Below, in pieces: positions 37,274-46,864 of a DNA stretch of 64,000 nt. The DNA is from Cellulomonas fengjieae (GTDB lineage Bacteria; Actinomycetota; Actinomycetes; Actinomycetales; Cellulomonadaceae). The translations under genes were made by a program, and so were the position numbers. Every line of letters starts with the position of its first letter. Positions within the stretch are counted from its first letter, which is position 1. The DNA lies in assembly GCF_018388465.1 (NCBI RefSeq), contig NZ_CP074404.1:2852001-2916000 (forward strand). Reading direction: 5' to 3'. The notes under the pieces were generated by a model. The model had not been told where the DNA came from. It worked only from the letters and a program-made list of their open reading frames with translations, and searched no databases.

Positions 37274-37346
37274 GGTCAGACTCCTTCGTCGTGGGGCACG
37301 GTCGGTGACCCCTGGCGCACGTTGCCGCCGATGGTTGCAGACATGC

Positions 37347-37384
37347 CGATGGCCCCGCCGGTCGTGAGACCGGCAGGGCCATCG
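37347..37384. terminator. Terminator of the rplM-rpsI operon
   Basis: A 17-bp stem (37347-37363 with 37368-37384) with one mismatch and a GTGA loop begins 17 bases after the rpsI stop. Confidence 0.8.
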
Positions 37385-37400
37385 GGCCGTGAAGCGACGA

Positions 37401-37889
37401 TCAGCGCTTCGAGTACTGCGGAGCCTTGCGGGCCTTCTTGAGGCCGGCCTTCTTGCGCTCCACGACGCGGGCGTCGCGGGTCAGGAAGCCGGCCTTCTTC
37501 AGCGCCGGTCGGTTGTTCTCCTCGTCGATGCTGTTCAGCGCACGGGCGATGCCCAGGCGCAGCGCGCCGGCCTGGCCGCTCACGCCACCGCCGGTGATGC
37601 GGGCGACGACGTCGAAGCGGTCCTCGACGTCGACCAGCTTGAACGGGGAGTTCACGAGCTGCTGGTGCACCTTGTTGGGGAAGTAGTCCTCGAGCGTGCG
37701 CCCGTTGATCTTCCACTGGCCGGTGCCGGGGACGATGCGCACGCGTGCGATCGCCTCCTTGCGACGACCCAGCGCGTTGGCCGGTGCCGTGATGCTCTGA
37801 CCGCGACCCGTGGGTGCGGCCGTCTCGGAGGTGTAGCTGGTGGGGGTGTCATCGCCCTCGAGGTCGATGTCGACCGTGGTCTCTGCCAC
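37401..37889 (-). CDS. rpsI: 30S ribosomal protein S9
   Basis: The 162-residue protein has the S9 core ([38 protein letters not shown]) and ends in the invariant SKR that contacts P-site tRNA. An acidic/Thr-rich N-terminal stretch of about 35 residues precedes the core. The GTG at 37889 follows a GAGGAC site. It is cotranscribed with rplM. Confidence 0.97.
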   Translation of the reverse strand: MAETTVDIDLEGDDTPTSYTSETAAPTGRGQSITAPANALGRRKEAIARVRIVPGTGQWKINGRTLEDYFPNKVHQQLVNSPFKLVDVEDRFDVVARITGGGVSGQAGALRLGIARALNSIDEENNRPALKKAGFLTRDARVVERKKAGLKKARKAPQYSKR

Positions 37890-37927
37890 TGGTGTCCTCG
37901 CGTCCTTGTTCTCTGCGCTCAGCCGGC

Positions 37928-38377
37928 TCACGCCTGCTGAGAGACCTGGGTGATCTCGAAGGGCTTCGGCTGCTGCGCCGCGTGCGGGTGCTCTGCACCG
38001 GCGTAGACCTTGAGTTTGGTGAGCTGCTGGCGCGCGAGCGAGCTCTTGGGGAGCATGCCGCGGACAGCCTTCTCGATCGCGCGCTCGGGGTGCTTCTCCA
38101 GAAGGTCGGAGTAGGCCACGGCCCGCAGACCACCCGGGTATCCGGAGTGGCGGTACGCGAGCTTGTTCTCGCGCTTGTTGCCGGTCAGTGCCACCTTGGC
38201 CGCGTTGATGACGATGACGAAGTCACCGCCGTCGACGTGAGGGGCAAAGGTTGCCTTGTGCTTGCCGCGCAGCAACGTGGCCACATGTGTGGCCAGGCGG
38301 CCCAGGACGACATCGTTCGCGTCGATGATGTGCCAGGTCCGCTCGACGTCGCCGGGCTTCGGGGTGTACGTGCGCAC
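37928..38377 (-). CDS. rplM: 50S ribosomal protein L13
   Basis: The 149-residue protein starts [28 protein letters not shown] and has the L13 signature [19 protein letters not shown] and [14 protein letters not shown]13 is an early assembly protein of the large subunit. GTG start at 38377; rpsI follows after 38 bases. Confidence 0.97.
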   Translation of the reverse strand: MRTYTPKPGDVERTWHIIDANDVVLGRLATHVATLLRGKHKATFAPHVDGGDFVIVINAAKVALTGNKRENKLAYRHSGYPGGLRAVAYSDLLEKHPERAIEKAVRGMLPKSSLARQQLTKLKVYAGAEHPHAAQQPKPFEITQVSQQA

Positions 38378-38566
38378 GGTCGTCAGCCTTCGTTTCGTTG
38401 CGAATCTTGTCGCGGCGGGACTCCGCAGGGTGCGGGTCCGCCGATGAATGCTCTCGTCGGCATCCAGGCGGCGAGCGGGAACGCACCGGCCCTGCCGTTC
38501 TGGCTCGATGCTGAGTGCTGAGAGTGCACTAGCAACCGCTCGAACGGGGACGCACAACGAATCGTA

Positions 38567-38596
38567 AGAATACCCGCCGCTGCGCCGGAGGGTCAA
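38567..38596 (-). promoter_or_regulatory. Promoter of rplM-rpsI
   Basis: On the minus strand TTGACC (38596-38591), an 18-base spacer and TATTCT (38572-38567). The leader to the rplM start would be about 180 nt, long enough for autogenous control. Confidence 0.65.
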
Positions 38597-38622
38597 AACG
38601 CGGCGGCCCCGGCACCGCCGGG

Positions 38623-39555
38623 TCACCCCGAACCGGGCGGTCCGTGCCTGCGGACCGGACGCAGAGCCGCCGTCGCAGCACGCACCACCCGCTCGGTGAG
38701 GTCGTCCAGCGTGGGTGTGCGCAGTGCCCAGTGCTGCCAGTACAACGGTACGTCGAGGTGTCGACCGGCCCGGACCTCGACCAGCGCGCCCGCCGCGATC
38801 CGCTCCGTGGCCACCGCCTCCGGCACCATCCCCCAGCCGAGGCCCGCCTCGACGAGCCCCACGAACGCGGACTGGGACGGCACGTAGTGCACCAGCGGCG
38901 TGACCGTGCGCCGCCCCACCACGGCCGCCACGAAGCGCTCCTGCAGGCCGTCCTCGCGGTTGAACGCCAGCAGGGGGGCGCCCGCGAACGCCTCCGCGCC
39001 CAGCCCGTCGCCGAACCAGCGGTCGCGCCGGTCCGGCGCGGCGACGGCCAGGTACCGCATGGCACCGAGCCGTCGGACGCGGCAACCCTGCACCGCGCGC
39101 GGGTCGGCCGTCACCGCGGCCATCACGGTGCCGTCCCGCAGCAGGTCGGCCGACAGCTCCTGGTCCTCGCGCCGCAGGTCGAGCAGGACGTCCGCCGGCA
39201 GGTCGGCGACCGCGGCCGGGAACCAGGTGGACATCGAGTCGTCGTTCACGGCGACGGGCAGGCGGCGGGTGGAGGGGTTCGCGCGCGTCCCGCCGGGCGC
39301 GGGCACTAGCTGGGCCATGGCGTCGCGACCGAGCAGCTCCACCTGACCGGCCAGCCGGACCAGCACCTCGCCGTCCTCGGTGGGCCTGCAGGGGCGCGTG
39401 CGCAGCACCAGGACGCGGCCGACCTGCTGCTCGAGGGCCTTGATCCGCTGGCTGACAGCGGAGGGCGTGACGTGCAGCCGCTGCGCCGCGGCGTCGAAGC
39501 TGCCCTCGTGCACCACGGCCGCGAGCGCGCTGAGCTGGTCGGCGTCGAAGGACAT
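38623..39555 (-). CDS. lysG: LysR-family regulator, ArgP/LysG type
   Basis: The 310-residue protein has a LysR HTH ([39 protein letters not shown]) and an effector domain. The [13 protein letters not shown] and the divergent LysE exporter identify it as the LysG/ArgP group, which activates amino-acid export when lysine or arginine accumulates. The ATG at 39555 lies seven bases after TAGGAT, suggesting a leaderless mRNA. A 16-bp palindrome covers that -10. Confidence 0.92.
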   Translation of the reverse strand: MSFDADQLSALAAVVHEGSFDAAAQRLHVTPSAVSQRIKALEQQVGRVLVLRTRPCRPTEDGEVLVRLAGQVELLGRDAMAQLVPAPGGTRANPSTRRLPVAVNDDSMSTWFPAAVADLPADVLLDLRREDQELSADLLRDGTVMAAVTADPRAVQGCRVRRLGAMRYLAVAAPDRRDRWFGDGLGAEAFAGAPLLAFNREDGLQERFVAAVVGRRTVTPLVHYVPSQSAFVGLVEAGLGWGMVPEAVATERIAAGALVEVRAGRHLDVPLYWQHWALRTPTLDDLTERVVRAATAALRPVRRHGPPGSG

Positions 39556-39560
39556 ATGAA

Positions 39561-39576
39561 TGATCCTAATGGATCA
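39561..39576. promoter_or_regulatory. Palindrome TGATCC-TAAT-GGATCA between lysG and lysE
   Basis: Perfect 6-bp arms around TAAT in the 71-base divergent intergenic region. It overlaps the lysG -10 (39563-39568), a location suited to autorepression, with activation of lysE from upstream. Confidence 0.65.
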
Positions 39577-39614
39577 AAAGGAACCTGAACTGGTCTTCAT
39601 CGGTGGTGCCGTCC

Positions 39615-39620
39615 TACGGT
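39615..39620 (+). promoter_or_regulatory. -10 hexamer TACGGT, leaderless lysE start
   Basis: TACGGT, six bases, GTG at 39627. No -35 of quality, as expected for an activator-dependent promoter. Confidence 0.45.
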
Positions 39621-39626
39621 CAAGGG

Positions 39627-40223
39627 GTGCCCACCATCGCCCTGTCCGGCTTCCTGACGAGTCTCGCCCTGATCGTCGCCATCGGTGCCCAGAACGCCTT
39701 CGTGCTGCGCCAGGGGATCCGCGGCGAGCACGTGCTGCCGGTCGTCGCCGTGTGCGCCGCCGCCGACGCCCTCCTGATCGGCGCGGGCATCGCCGGCCTC
39801 GGGGCACTCGTCACCGACCACCCCACCGTGCTCACCGTGACGCGCTACGCGGGCGCTGCCTTCCTGCTCGTGCTGGCCGTCGGTGCGGCCGCGCGGGCCC
39901 GGCGCCCGGACCGGCTCGATCCGGCGGCCGACGGCCCCGCCGCCCTCGGCGCGGTGCTCACCACCTGCCTCGCGCTGACGTTCCTCAACCCGCACGTCTA
40001 CCTGGACACCGTCGTCCTGCTCGGGTCGCTCGCGCACCAGCACGGCGCCGGGGCCTGGGTCTTCGGCGCGGGTGCGGCCGCCGCGAGCATCGCCTGGTTC
40101 ACCGCGCTGGGATTCGGTGCCGCCTACCTGCGGCCGGTGTTCGCCCGCCCGCGCGCCTGGCAGGTGCTCGACCTCGTGATCGCCGGGGTGATGGCCACCC
40201 TCGCCGTCACGCTCGTGGTCTGA
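39627..40223 (+). CDS. lysE: LysE/ArgO-type amino-acid exporter
   Basis: The 198-residue integral membrane protein has about six hydrophobic helices and the LysE signature GAQNAFVLRQGI near residue 20, plus ALTFLNPHVYLDTVVLLGS. It should export basic amino acids. The GTG at 39627 is preferred to a start at 39603 because of the -10 position. The divergent lysG gene is its likely activator. Confidence 0.93.
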   Translation: MPTIALSGFLTSLALIVAIGAQNAFVLRQGIRGEHVLPVVAVCAAADALLIGAGIAGLGALVTDHPTVLTVTRYAGAAFLLVLAVGAAARARRPDRLDPAADGPAALGAVLTTCLALTFLNPHVYLDTVVLLGSLAHQHGAGAWVFGAGAAAASIAWFTALGFGAAYLRPVFARPRAWQVLDLVIAGVMATLAVTLVV

Positions 40224-40225
40224 GG

Positions 40226-41908
40226 TCAGCGCACGCGGTCCACGCGTCCGGCGTCCCACACGGGCTCGGGCGTCTCGATGACCTCGCCGTCGGCGCCGAA
40301 CACGAGGAACCGGTCGAAGGTCCGGGTGAACCACCGGTCGTGCGTGACCGCCAGGACGGTGCCCTCGAACGCGGCCAGCCCGGTCTCGAGCGCCTCCGCC
40401 GAGTGCAGGTCCAGGTTGTCGGTCGGCTCGTCGAGCAGCAGGAGGGTCGCCCCACCGAGCTCCAGCAGCAGGATCTGCAGGCGCGCCTGCTGACCGCCGG
40501 AGAGCGTCTCGTAGCGCTGCTCCGCCGCGGACACGAGCTCGTACCGGTCGAGCGCCTTGCTGGCCTGCTCTCGGCCGAGACCTGCGCGGTGTCCCTCACC
40601 GCGGTGCAGGATCTCGAGCAGCGTGCGTCCGACGAGCTCGGGGTGCCCGTGGTTCTGCGCGAACCACCCCGGCCGCACGCGCGGGCCCAGGACGACCGTG
40701 CCGGTGTGCGCCACGGGGACGACCGGGATGTCGTCGGCGGGCGCGTGCTCGGGGTTCGGGTCACTGCCGCCGGCCGCGAGCAGCCGCAGGAAGTGCGACT
40801 TGCCCGACCCGTTGGACCCGAGCACGGCCACGCGCTCGCCGAACCAGACCTCGAGGTCGAACGGCTTCATCAGCCCGGTGAGCTCCAGGTCGGTGGCCAC
40901 GACGGCGCGCTTGGCGGTCCGCCCGCCGCGCAACCGGACGCGGACGTTCTGCTCGCGTGCCAGCAGGGTGGGCGGCCCGCCCTCCTCGAACTTGCGCAGC
41001 CGTGTCTGGGCGGCGGAGTACCGGGACGCGAGCCCGTCGTTGAACGCGGCCTTGGTCTTGAGGGTCAGCACGAGCTCCTTGAGCTTCACGTGCTCCTCCT
41101 CCCAGCGGCGCAGGAGCTCCTCCAGCCGCGAGCGCCGGTCCTCGCGCGCCTCGTGGTAGGACGCGAAGCCGCCACCGTGCACCCAGACGGCCGCACCGTT
41201 CACGCCCGGCTCGAGGGTGGCCACCTGGGTGGCCACGCGGGCGAGCATCTCCCGGTCGTGGCTGACGAACAGCACGGTCTTGCTCGACGCCCGCAGCCTG
41301 TCCTCGAGCCAGCGCTTGGTCGGCACGTCGAGGGCGTTGTCGGGCTCGTCGAGCAGGAGGACCTCGTCGGGACCGCGCAGCAGCGCCTCCAGGACGAGTC
41401 GCTTCTGCTCACCGCCGGACAGCGTGCGCACCTCGCGGTGCTGCGCCGCGTCGAACGGGATGGACAGCACGGCGTCGGTGACGCGGTCCCAGCCCGCCTC
41501 CGCCTCGTAACCGCCCACGTCGGCCCAGTCCACGAGGGCCTGGGCGTACCGCATCTGGGCGGGCTCGTCGTCGACCTCCATGATCGCCAGCTCCGCGGCC
41601 GCGAGCTCGACGGCCGCGTCCCGGACGGCCGGCGACGCGAGCGACGCCAGCAGGTCGCGGATCGACCGGTCGTCGTGGATGCGGCCGATGTCCTGCCGCA
41701 TGACCCCCAGACCGCCGCTGCGCCCGATGGTCCCGGCATGCGGCGCCTCGTCCCCGGCGACGATCCTCAGCAGCGTCGTCTTGCCCGCGCCGTTGGGCCC
41801 GACGAGCGCGACGCGCGCACCGTCACCGACGCGGAACGAGATGTCGTCGAGCAGAGGGCGCCCGTCGGGCAGGAAGTAGCCGATGCCGCTGATGTCGAGG
41901 TGGCCCAT
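40226..41908 (-). CDS. ABC-F family ATPase
   Basis: The 560-residue soluble protein has two ABC domains joined by a charged linker. Domain 1 carries GPNGAGKTTLL, LSGGEQKRLVLEALL and VLLLDEPDNALD; domain 2 carries GSNGSGKSHFL, LSGGQQARLQILLLE and LLLLDEPTDNLD. No membrane helices are present. ABC-F proteins bind the ribosomal E site and either regulate translation or protect from antibiotics; the subtype cannot be fixed here. The linker (~255-305) is rich in Glu and Arg and probably forms the coiled-coil antenna. Confidence 0.93.
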   Translation of the reverse strand: MGHLDISGIGYFLPDGRPLLDDISFRVGDGARVALVGPNGAGKTTLLRIVAGDEAPHAGTIGRSGGLGVMRQDIGRIHDDRSIRDLLASLASPAVRDAAVELAAAELAIMEVDDEPAQMRYAQALVDWADVGGYEAEAGWDRVTDAVLSIPFDAAQHREVRTLSGGEQKRLVLEALLRGPDEVLLLDEPDNALDVPTKRWLEDRLRASSKTVLFVSHDREMLARVATQVATLEPGVNGAAVWVHGGGFASYHEAREDRRSRLEELLRRWEEEHVKLKELVLTLKTKAAFNDGLASRYSAAQTRLRKFEEGGPPTLLAREQNVRVRLRGGRTAKRAVVATDLELTGLMKPFDLEVWFGERVAVLGSNGSGKSHFLRLLAAGGSDPNPEHAPADDIPVVPVAHTGTVVLGPRVRPGWFAQNHGHPELVGRTLLEILHRGEGHRAGLGREQASKALDRYELVSAAEQRYETLSGGQQARLQILLLELGGATLLLLDEPTDNLDLHSAEALETGLAAFEGTVLAVTHDRWFTRTFDRFLVFGADGEVIETPEPVWDAGRVDRVR

Positions 41909-42011
41909 GCGCCCAGTGTCCCCGGCGGTCGGCGGTCGGGGACACCGGATTGACCGTGGCGTCACCCACTTCCCCTGGCGCGGCGGCGCGCACGGTGTCA
42001 GGGTCGTAGAC

Positions 42012-42446
42012 ATGAGTGACACACCCGCGACCAGCACCGACCCCGAGCTCGGCAGCGAGGGCGACACCGACCAGCTCACGAGCGACGACACCCTGCTCGA
42101 CCGTGGTCTGGACGACGCGCTCGACGAGGGCTACACCGTGCCCGAGCGGCCCCGCCCCACCCACTACGGCGAGACGCCGTGGGAGGAGGCGCACCGGGAG
42201 ACGATCGACCAGCGGATCGTCCAGGAGGAGCCCGAGGTCTGGGAGGCCACGCCCCGCCCGGAGCGCGACGAGTCCCGCGCCGGGCGCCTGGTCGAGGACG
42301 ACGCCGCCGTCGAGGCCGGTGGCACCGACGAGTTCGCGATCGACGCGGGCATCTCCGGAGGTGCGGCGAGCGCTGAGGAGGCCGCCGTGCACCTCATCGA
42401 GGAGGAGTACGTCGACGACCGGCGGTACCGGGACGACGAGGTCTGA
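42012..42446 (+). CDS. DUF5709-like acidic protein
   Basis: The 144-residue protein is strongly acidic and probably largely disordered. DTLLDRGLDDALDEGYTVPERP, THYGETPWEEAHRETIDQRI and AVHLIEEEYVDDRRYRDDE are the conserved blocks of the actinobacterial DUF5709 family as I recall them. Function is unknown. The ATG at 42012 fits the start of the conserved region. Its stop lies 4 bases from the convergent truA stop. Confidence 0.8.
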   Translation: MSDTPATSTDPELGSEGDTDQLTSDDTLLDRGLDDALDEGYTVPERPRPTHYGETPWEEAHRETIDQRIVQEEPEVWEATPRPERDESRAGRLVEDDAAVEAGGTDEFAIDAGISGGAASAEEAAVHLIEEEYVDDRRYRDDEV

Positions 42447-42450
42447 GCAC

Positions 42451-43359
42451 TCAGCCGCAGCAGCCGGCGGCCTCCTGCAGGTCCTCGGCTGCGCGGCGCG
42501 CCCGCGTCAGCACGGCCCGGGCGGCGAGGTCCGCGTCCGCGGGATAGCCGACCTCCTCGAGCGTGAGGCCGTGCGCGGCCACCACGTGCACTCCGTCGCC
42601 GCGGCGACGCGCGGCCAGGAGCTCGGCCGGCCAGCCGGCCCCCCGGCGCCCCTCCCCCACGGCCAGGCTCGCGCCGACCAGCGACCGGACCATCGAGTGG
42701 CAGAACGCGTCGGCCTGCACCGTGGCGACGACCAGCCCCGCGTCCGGCCCGTCGACCGGGCGCGACCACCCGAAGGCCTCGAGCGTGCGGATGGTCGTCG
42801 CCCCCGGGCGCGGCTTGCAGTACGAGGCGAAGTCGTGGCGGCCGACGAGCGGTCGCGCCGCCGACGCCATGGCCTCGACGTCCAGCGCCCGGCGGTGCCA
42901 GACGACGTGCGTGCGCGACAGCGGGTCCCGCCGGGCGGCGTCGTCGCAGATCCGGTACGTGTAGCGACGACGCAGCGCGGAGAACCGGGCGTCGAAGCCC
43001 TCGGGCGCCCGCGCGACGGCGCGCACGACCAGGTCCGCCGGCAGGATGCCCCCGAGCCGGGTGAGCAGCACCTCGTCCACCGGCCGCGACGAGCGGCCGC
43101 GGGACGCCTCGAGGAAGCCGGCCGGGATGTCGACGTGCGCCACCTGCCCGCGTGCGTGCACCCCCGAGTCGGTGCGCCCGGCCACCGTCACCCGCGGGGG
43201 GCCGTCCGTGCGCAGCACCGTCCCGAGCGCGGCCTCCAGGATCCCCTGGACGGTACGCAGGCCCGGCTGGACCGCCCAGCCGGCGAACCGGGTGCCGTCG
43301 TAGGCCAGGTCCAGGCGCAGCCGCACGGCGGGTTCCGGGGCGTCGACAGTCTCGCTCAC
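42451..43359 (-). CDS. truA: tRNA pseudouridine synthase A
   Basis: TruA converts U38-40 in tRNA anticodon arms to pseudouridine. The 302-residue protein has [17 protein letters not shown], the catalytic Asp in [25 protein letters not shown] and [17 protein letters not shown] start at 43359. truA usually abuts rplQ in actinobacteria; here a ROK gene and a hydrolase gene lie between them. The tail includes a CC pair. Confidence 0.95.
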   Translation of the reverse strand: MSETVDAPEPAVRLRLDLAYDGTRFAGWAVQPGLRTVQGILEAALGTVLRTDGPPRVTVAGRTDSGVHARGQVAHVDIPAGFLEASRGRSSRPVDEVLLTRLGGILPADLVVRAVARAPEGFDARFSALRRRYTYRICDDAARRDPLSRTHVVWHRRALDVEAMASAARPLVGRHDFASYCKPRPGATTIRTLEAFGWSRPVDGPDAGLVVATVQADAFCHSMVRSLVGASLAVGEGRRGAGWPAELLAARRRGDGVHVVAAHGLTLEEVGYPADADLAARAVLTRARRAAEDLQEAAGCCG

Positions 43360-43415
43360 GGGTCCACACGGTAGTCGGCCCACGCCCGTCGCCTGCACCC
43401 GCACGCCGGGTCGCC

Positions 43416-43421
43416 TAGCGT
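43416..43421 (+). promoter_or_regulatory. -10 hexamer TAGCGT, leaderless ROK-gene start
   Basis: TAGCGT, six bases, GTG at 43428; no ribosome binding site. Confidence 0.5.
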
Positions 43422-43427
43422 GGCCCC

Positions 43428-44222
43428 GTGCCCGCTGCCGGCCCCGATCCGTTCACGCTCGCCGTCGACTGCGGCGGCGGGGGCATCAAGGCGTCCGTGC
43501 TGGACGCCGCCGGCACCCTGCACGCCCCGGCGGTGCGGGTGCCGACCCCGTACCCCCTGCCCCCGGAGCGCCTCGTCGAAACCATCGCGACGATCGCCGC
43601 CGGGTTGCCGCAGGCCGACCGGGTCACGGTCGGGATGCCCGGCATGATCCGGCACGGGGTCGTCGTCGCGACTCCGCACTACGTCACGCGCGCCGGCCCC
43701 CGCACGACGATCGATCCCGACCTCGTGGCCGCCTGGGCCGGCCACGACATGCAGGTTGCCGTCGCGGACCGCCTGGGGCTGCCGACCCTCGTGCTCAACG
43801 ACGCCGAGGTGCACGGTGCCGGCGTCATCTCCGGAACGGGCATCGAGCTCGTCCTGACGCTCGGCACCGGGCTCGGCACGGCCCTGTTCGACGGTGGCGT
43901 GCTCGCGCCCCACCTGGAGCTGTCCCACGCGCCCGTGCGCTGGGGCACCACCTACGACGCCTACGTCGGCGAGGTCGAGCGCGCGAGGCTCGGCGCCGGG
44001 CTCTGGTCGCGGCGCGTCCGACGGGTCGTCGAGGGGTTCCGGCCGGTGTTCGTCTGGGACCGGCTCTACCTCGGCGGTGGGAATGCCCGCCAGGTGACGG
44101 CCACCACGCTTTCGCGGCTCGGCGACGACGTCGTCGTGGTGCCCAACCAGGCCGGGATCGTGGGCGGCGTCCGGGCCTGGTCGTTGGCCGTTCGCGGCTC
44201 AGCTCCTCGATCCGCCGGCTGA
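43428..44222 (+). CDS. ROK-family kinase, polyphosphate glucokinase-like
   Basis: The 264-residue ASKHA-fold protein has a phosphate-1 loop [16 protein letters not shown], a catalytic region [13 protein letters not shown], and phosphate-2 loop [11 protein letters not shown]. The zinc-binding ROK motif is absent, and the short length and gene order of motifs resemble actinobacterial polyphosphate/ATP glucokinases. The third Gly-rich loop differs from PPGK, so sugar and phosphoryl donor are uncertain. It overlaps the convergent hydrolase gene by 24 bp at its 3' end. Confidence 0.82.
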   Translation: MPAAGPDPFTLAVDCGGGGIKASVLDAAGTLHAPAVRVPTPYPLPPERLVETIATIAAGLPQADRVTVGMPGMIRHGVVVATPHYVTRAGPRTTIDPDLVAAWAGHDMQVAVADRLGLPTLVLNDAEVHGAGVISGTGIELVLTLGTGLGTALFDGGVLAPHLELSHAPVRWGTTYDAYVGEVERARLGAGLWSRRVRRVVEGFRPVFVWDRLYLGGGNARQVTATTLSRLGDDVVVVPNQAGIVGGVRAWSLAVRGSAPRSAG

Positions 44223-44951
44223 GCCCGCCACCCGTGCGCGTTCCCGCTGCTCGACCTCGTCGAGCGCCTCGAGCATCACCCGGCCGAACCGCGCCGGCTG
44301 CACCAGGCTGACCAGGTGCGTGGCGCGGGGCACGACGACGAGCCGCCCGTCGCGGCAGGCGGCGAGGAAACGTCGCTCCTCCCCGCGGAAGTGGTCGAAC
44401 GCTCCGTTGACGAGCCAGACCGGCGCCTCGACGCGTGCGAGGTCGGCCACCGGTGTCGCCACCGTCATCTCCCGCAGGACCTGGCTCGTGGCGTCGAGCG
44501 CGAACCCACCCGCACCGACGTCCGCGGCCCCCTCCGCCGGCAGCACCCGGTCGACCAGGAACTGGTTCAGGCCCGCGCCCCGGTCCGGCAGGCGCGCGAT
44601 GCCGTGGGCGCCGACCGACCACCCCGACAGGAGCAGCCGATGCGGCCGCGTGGAGCAGGAGGCCGCGAGCAGCCCGGCCACCTGGTCCGGGTGCCGCGCC
44701 GCGTGGCGGATCGCCACGTAACCGCCCAGGGACAGGCCGACCACGAAGGCACGCCCGCCGACCTCGTCGATCGCCGCGGTGATCGTGTCCACGGCCGCGT
44801 CCAGCGTGAACGGCTCGTCGATCCGGCTGCCGTGGCCCGGCAGGTCCACCGCGACGGCGCGACGACCCACGCGCTCGAGCGTCTCCACCTGCGCGCGCCA
44901 CATGGTCCGCGACGTCCGCAGGCCGTGCACCAGGACGACCGGCAGGCTCAT
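44199..44951 (-). CDS. Alpha/beta-fold hydrolase
   Basis: The 250-residue protein starts LPVVLVHGLRTSRTMWRAQ (oxyanion loop), has VDLPGHGSR, the nucleophile elbow VVGLSLGGYVAIRHA with Ser, and late acid and base candidates NGAFDHFRGEE and PRATHLVSL. The substrate is unknown. TAGAGT lies seven bases before the ATG at 44951, though a CGGGG stretch could act as ribosome binding site. It follows the rplQ terminator on the same strand. Confidence 0.88.
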   Translation of the reverse strand: MSLPVVLVHGLRTSRTMWRAQVETLERVGRRAVAVDLPGHGSRIDEPFTLDAAVDTITAAIDEVGGRAFVVGLSLGGYVAIRHAARHPDQVAGLLAASCSTRPHRLLLSGWSVGAHGIARLPDRGAGLNQFLVDRVLPAEGAADVGAGGFALDATSQVLREMTVATPVADLARVEAPVWLVNGAFDHFRGEERRFLAACRDGRLVVVPRATHLVSLVQPARFGRVMLEALDEVEQRERARVAGSAGGSRS

Positions 44952-44992
44952 GTCCCCGACTCTAGGCGTGCCTCGGGCGCTCGCGCCGGACG

Positions 44993-45030
44993 CGACAGAG
45001 CCCGGGACCACGAGGTCCCGGGCTCTGTCG
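44993..45030. terminator. Terminator of the rpoA-rplQ operon
   Basis: A perfect 17-bp stem (44993-45009 with 45014-45030) and an ACGA loop lie 16 bases after the rplQ stop. Confidence 0.9.
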
Positions 45031-45045
45031 CTACTGCGGGTCAGG

Positions 45046-45633
45046 TCACGCCTTGTCGGCGTCGTCCTTGGTCTTGACCGCGTCCTCGACGGGCGCGTCC
45101 TCGACGACCTCGTCCTGGACCGGGGCGTCCTCGACGACCTTGTCCTCGACGGGGGCGTCCTCGACGGGAGCGTCCTCGACGGGCTTGTCCTCGACCGTGT
45201 CGGCCGGCTTCGCCTTCGGCGCGGACTTCGCGGTGGCCTTGGTGGCCTCCTTGACGACCGACTGCTTCGGCGAGAGCGGCTCGAGCACGAGCTCGATGAC
45301 GGCCATGGGGGCGTTGTCGCCCTTGCGGGGGCCGATCTTGGTGATGCGCGTGTAGCCACCCTGACGCTCGGCGACGGCCGGGGCGATCTCCGTGAACAGG
45401 GTGTGGACGACGGACTTGTCCCGGACGACGGTCATCACGCGACGGCGGGCGTGCAGGTCACCGCGCTTGGCGAACGTGATGAGGCGCTCGGCGAGCGGAC
45501 GCAGGCGCTTGGCCTTCGTCTCGGTCGTCGTGATCCGCTTGTGCTCGAACAGCGACGTCGCGAGGTTCGCGAGGATCAGCCGCTCGTGCGCCGGTCCGCC
45601 ACCGAGCCGGGGACCCTTGGTGGGCGTAGGCAT
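45046..45633 (-). CDS. rplQ: 50S ribosomal protein L17 with acidic repeat tail
   Basis: Residues 1-121 are a standard L17 ([66 protein letters not shown]). Residues ~122-195 are an extension: a Lys/Ala part, then imperfect Val-Glu-Asp repeats at about 147-185, giving a strongly acidic end unusual for a ribosomal protein. It follows rpoA after 74 bases, with a terminator behind it. Confidence 0.97.
   Translation of the reverse strand: MPTPTKGPRLGGGPAHERLILANLATSLFEHKRITTTETKAKRLRPLAERLITFAKRGDLHARRRVMTVVRDKSVVHTLFTEIAPAVAERQGGYTRITKIGPRKGDNAPMAVIELVLEPLSPKQSVVKEATKATAKSAPKAKPADTVEDKPVEDAPVEDAPVEDKVVEDAPVQDEVVEDAPVEDAVKTKDDADKA
45079..45195. repeat. Imperfect VED-coding repeats in rplQ
   Basis: About eight short units coding for Val-Glu-Asp followed by one to three residues (often AP, K or E). 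GTCCTCGAC recurs on the plus strand. Such arrays can change length by slippage. Confidence 0.8.
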
Positions 45634-45707
45634 GGTTTTTGCTCCTTGAGTTCCAGTGATGGGCTACCGACGGACCAGCCGGGGCGGGTCCGTCGGTGTC
45701 CCCGGCG

Positions 45708-46718
45708 TCAGTACTGCTCGTCCTCGACGAAGTCGCCCTCGTCGTCGCCGTAGTAGGCGGTGGCGGACGGGTCGAAGTCGAGCGGGCTGTCCTTGAGCGT
45801 CAGACCGAGCTCGGCCAGCTTCTCCTTGACCTCCGTGATGGACTTCGCACCGAAGTTGCGGATGTCCAGGAGGTCCGCCTCGGACCGGGCGACGAGCTCA
45901 CCCACGGAGTGGATGCCCTCGCGCTTGAGGCAGTTGTAGGAGCGGATCGTGAGCTGCAGGTCCTCGATCGGCAGAGCGAGGTCCGCGGCGAGCGCGGCGT
46001 CGGTCGGCGACGGGCCGATCTCGATGCCCTCGGCCTCGACGTTCAGCTCACGGGCCAGGCCGAACAGCTCGACCAGCGTCTTGCCGGCGGAGGCCAGCGC
46101 GTCGCGGGGCGTGATCGCCGACTTGGTCTCGACGTCGACGACGAGCTTGTCGAAGTCGGTGCGCTGCTCGACACGCGTGGCCTCGACCTTGTAGGTCACC
46201 TTGAGGACCGGCGAGTAGATCGAGTCGACCGGGATGCGGCCGATCTCGGTGTCGAACGACTTGTTCTGGTTCGCCGACACGTAGCCGCGCCCGCGCTCGA
46301 CGGTGAGCTCGATCTCGAGCTTGCCCTTGTCGTTGAGCGTGGCCAGGTGCAGACCGGGGTTGTGCACCTCGACACCGGCCGGGGGCACGATGTCGGCGGC
46401 GCTGACCTCACCGGCGCCCTGCTTGCGCAGGTACATCACGACGGGCTCGTCGTTCTCCGAGGAGACGACCAGCTGCTTGATGTTCAGGATGATCTCGGTG
46501 ACGTCTTCCTTCACGCCCGGCACGGTGGAGAACTCGTGCAGCACGCCGTCGATCCGGATGGACGTGACAGCGGCACCGGGGATGGAGGACAGCAGCGTCC
46601 GGCGGAGCGAGTTGCCGAGCGTGTAGCCGAAACCCGGCTCCAGCGGCTCGATGGAGAACCGCGAACGGTTCTCCGAGATGACCTCTTCGGTCAGGGTGGG
46701 GCGCTGTGCAATCAGCAC
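45708..46718 (-). CDS. rpoA: DNA-directed RNA polymerase subunit alpha
   Basis: The 336-residue protein has the N-terminal assembly domain ([38 protein letters not shown]) and a C-terminal domain (~250-315, [39 protein letters not shown]) that contacts DNA and activators. An acidic tail follows. rpsD, often between rpsK and rpoA, is not here. Confidence 0.98.
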   Translation of the reverse strand: MLIAQRPTLTEEVISENRSRFSIEPLEPGFGYTLGNSLRRTLLSSIPGAAVTSIRIDGVLHEFSTVPGVKEDVTEIILNIKQLVVSSENDEPVVMYLRKQGAGEVSAADIVPPAGVEVHNPGLHLATLNDKGKLEIELTVERGRGYVSANQNKSFDTEIGRIPVDSIYSPVLKVTYKVEATRVEQRTDFDKLVVDVETKSAITPRDALASAGKTLVELFGLARELNVEAEGIEIGPSPTDAALAADLALPIEDLQLTIRSYNCLKREGIHSVGELVARSEADLLDIRNFGAKSITEVKEKLAELGLTLKDSPLDFDPSATAYYGDDEGDFVEDEQY

Positions 46719-46813
46719 GGTGTGTTTTCCTCTCAGCGGGCGTCCGCCATATGACGCTGCGCAGTACTACGGGCCGGCCTGGTCTCGGTCCACCTGGTCG
46801 GCGTAAGGATGTC

Positions 46814-46851
46814 CAGGTCGGTGCGCCGCCTCTCAGCAGCGCACCGACCTG
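46814..46851. terminator. Hairpin in the rpsK-rpoA gap
   Basis: CAGGTCGGTGCGC (46814-46826) pairs with GCGCACCGACCTG (46839-46851), a 13-bp stem with a 12-base loop, 13 bases after the rpsK stop. It may terminate or attenuate, setting rpoA expression apart from upstream ribosomal genes. Confidence 0.6.
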
Positions 46852-46864
46852 AGCGAGCCGACGG

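Noticed and set aside
45046..45633. The VED repeat region as a separate mobile or CRISPR-like array
   Set aside because: The repeats are in frame within rplQ, vary in unit length and have no spacers.
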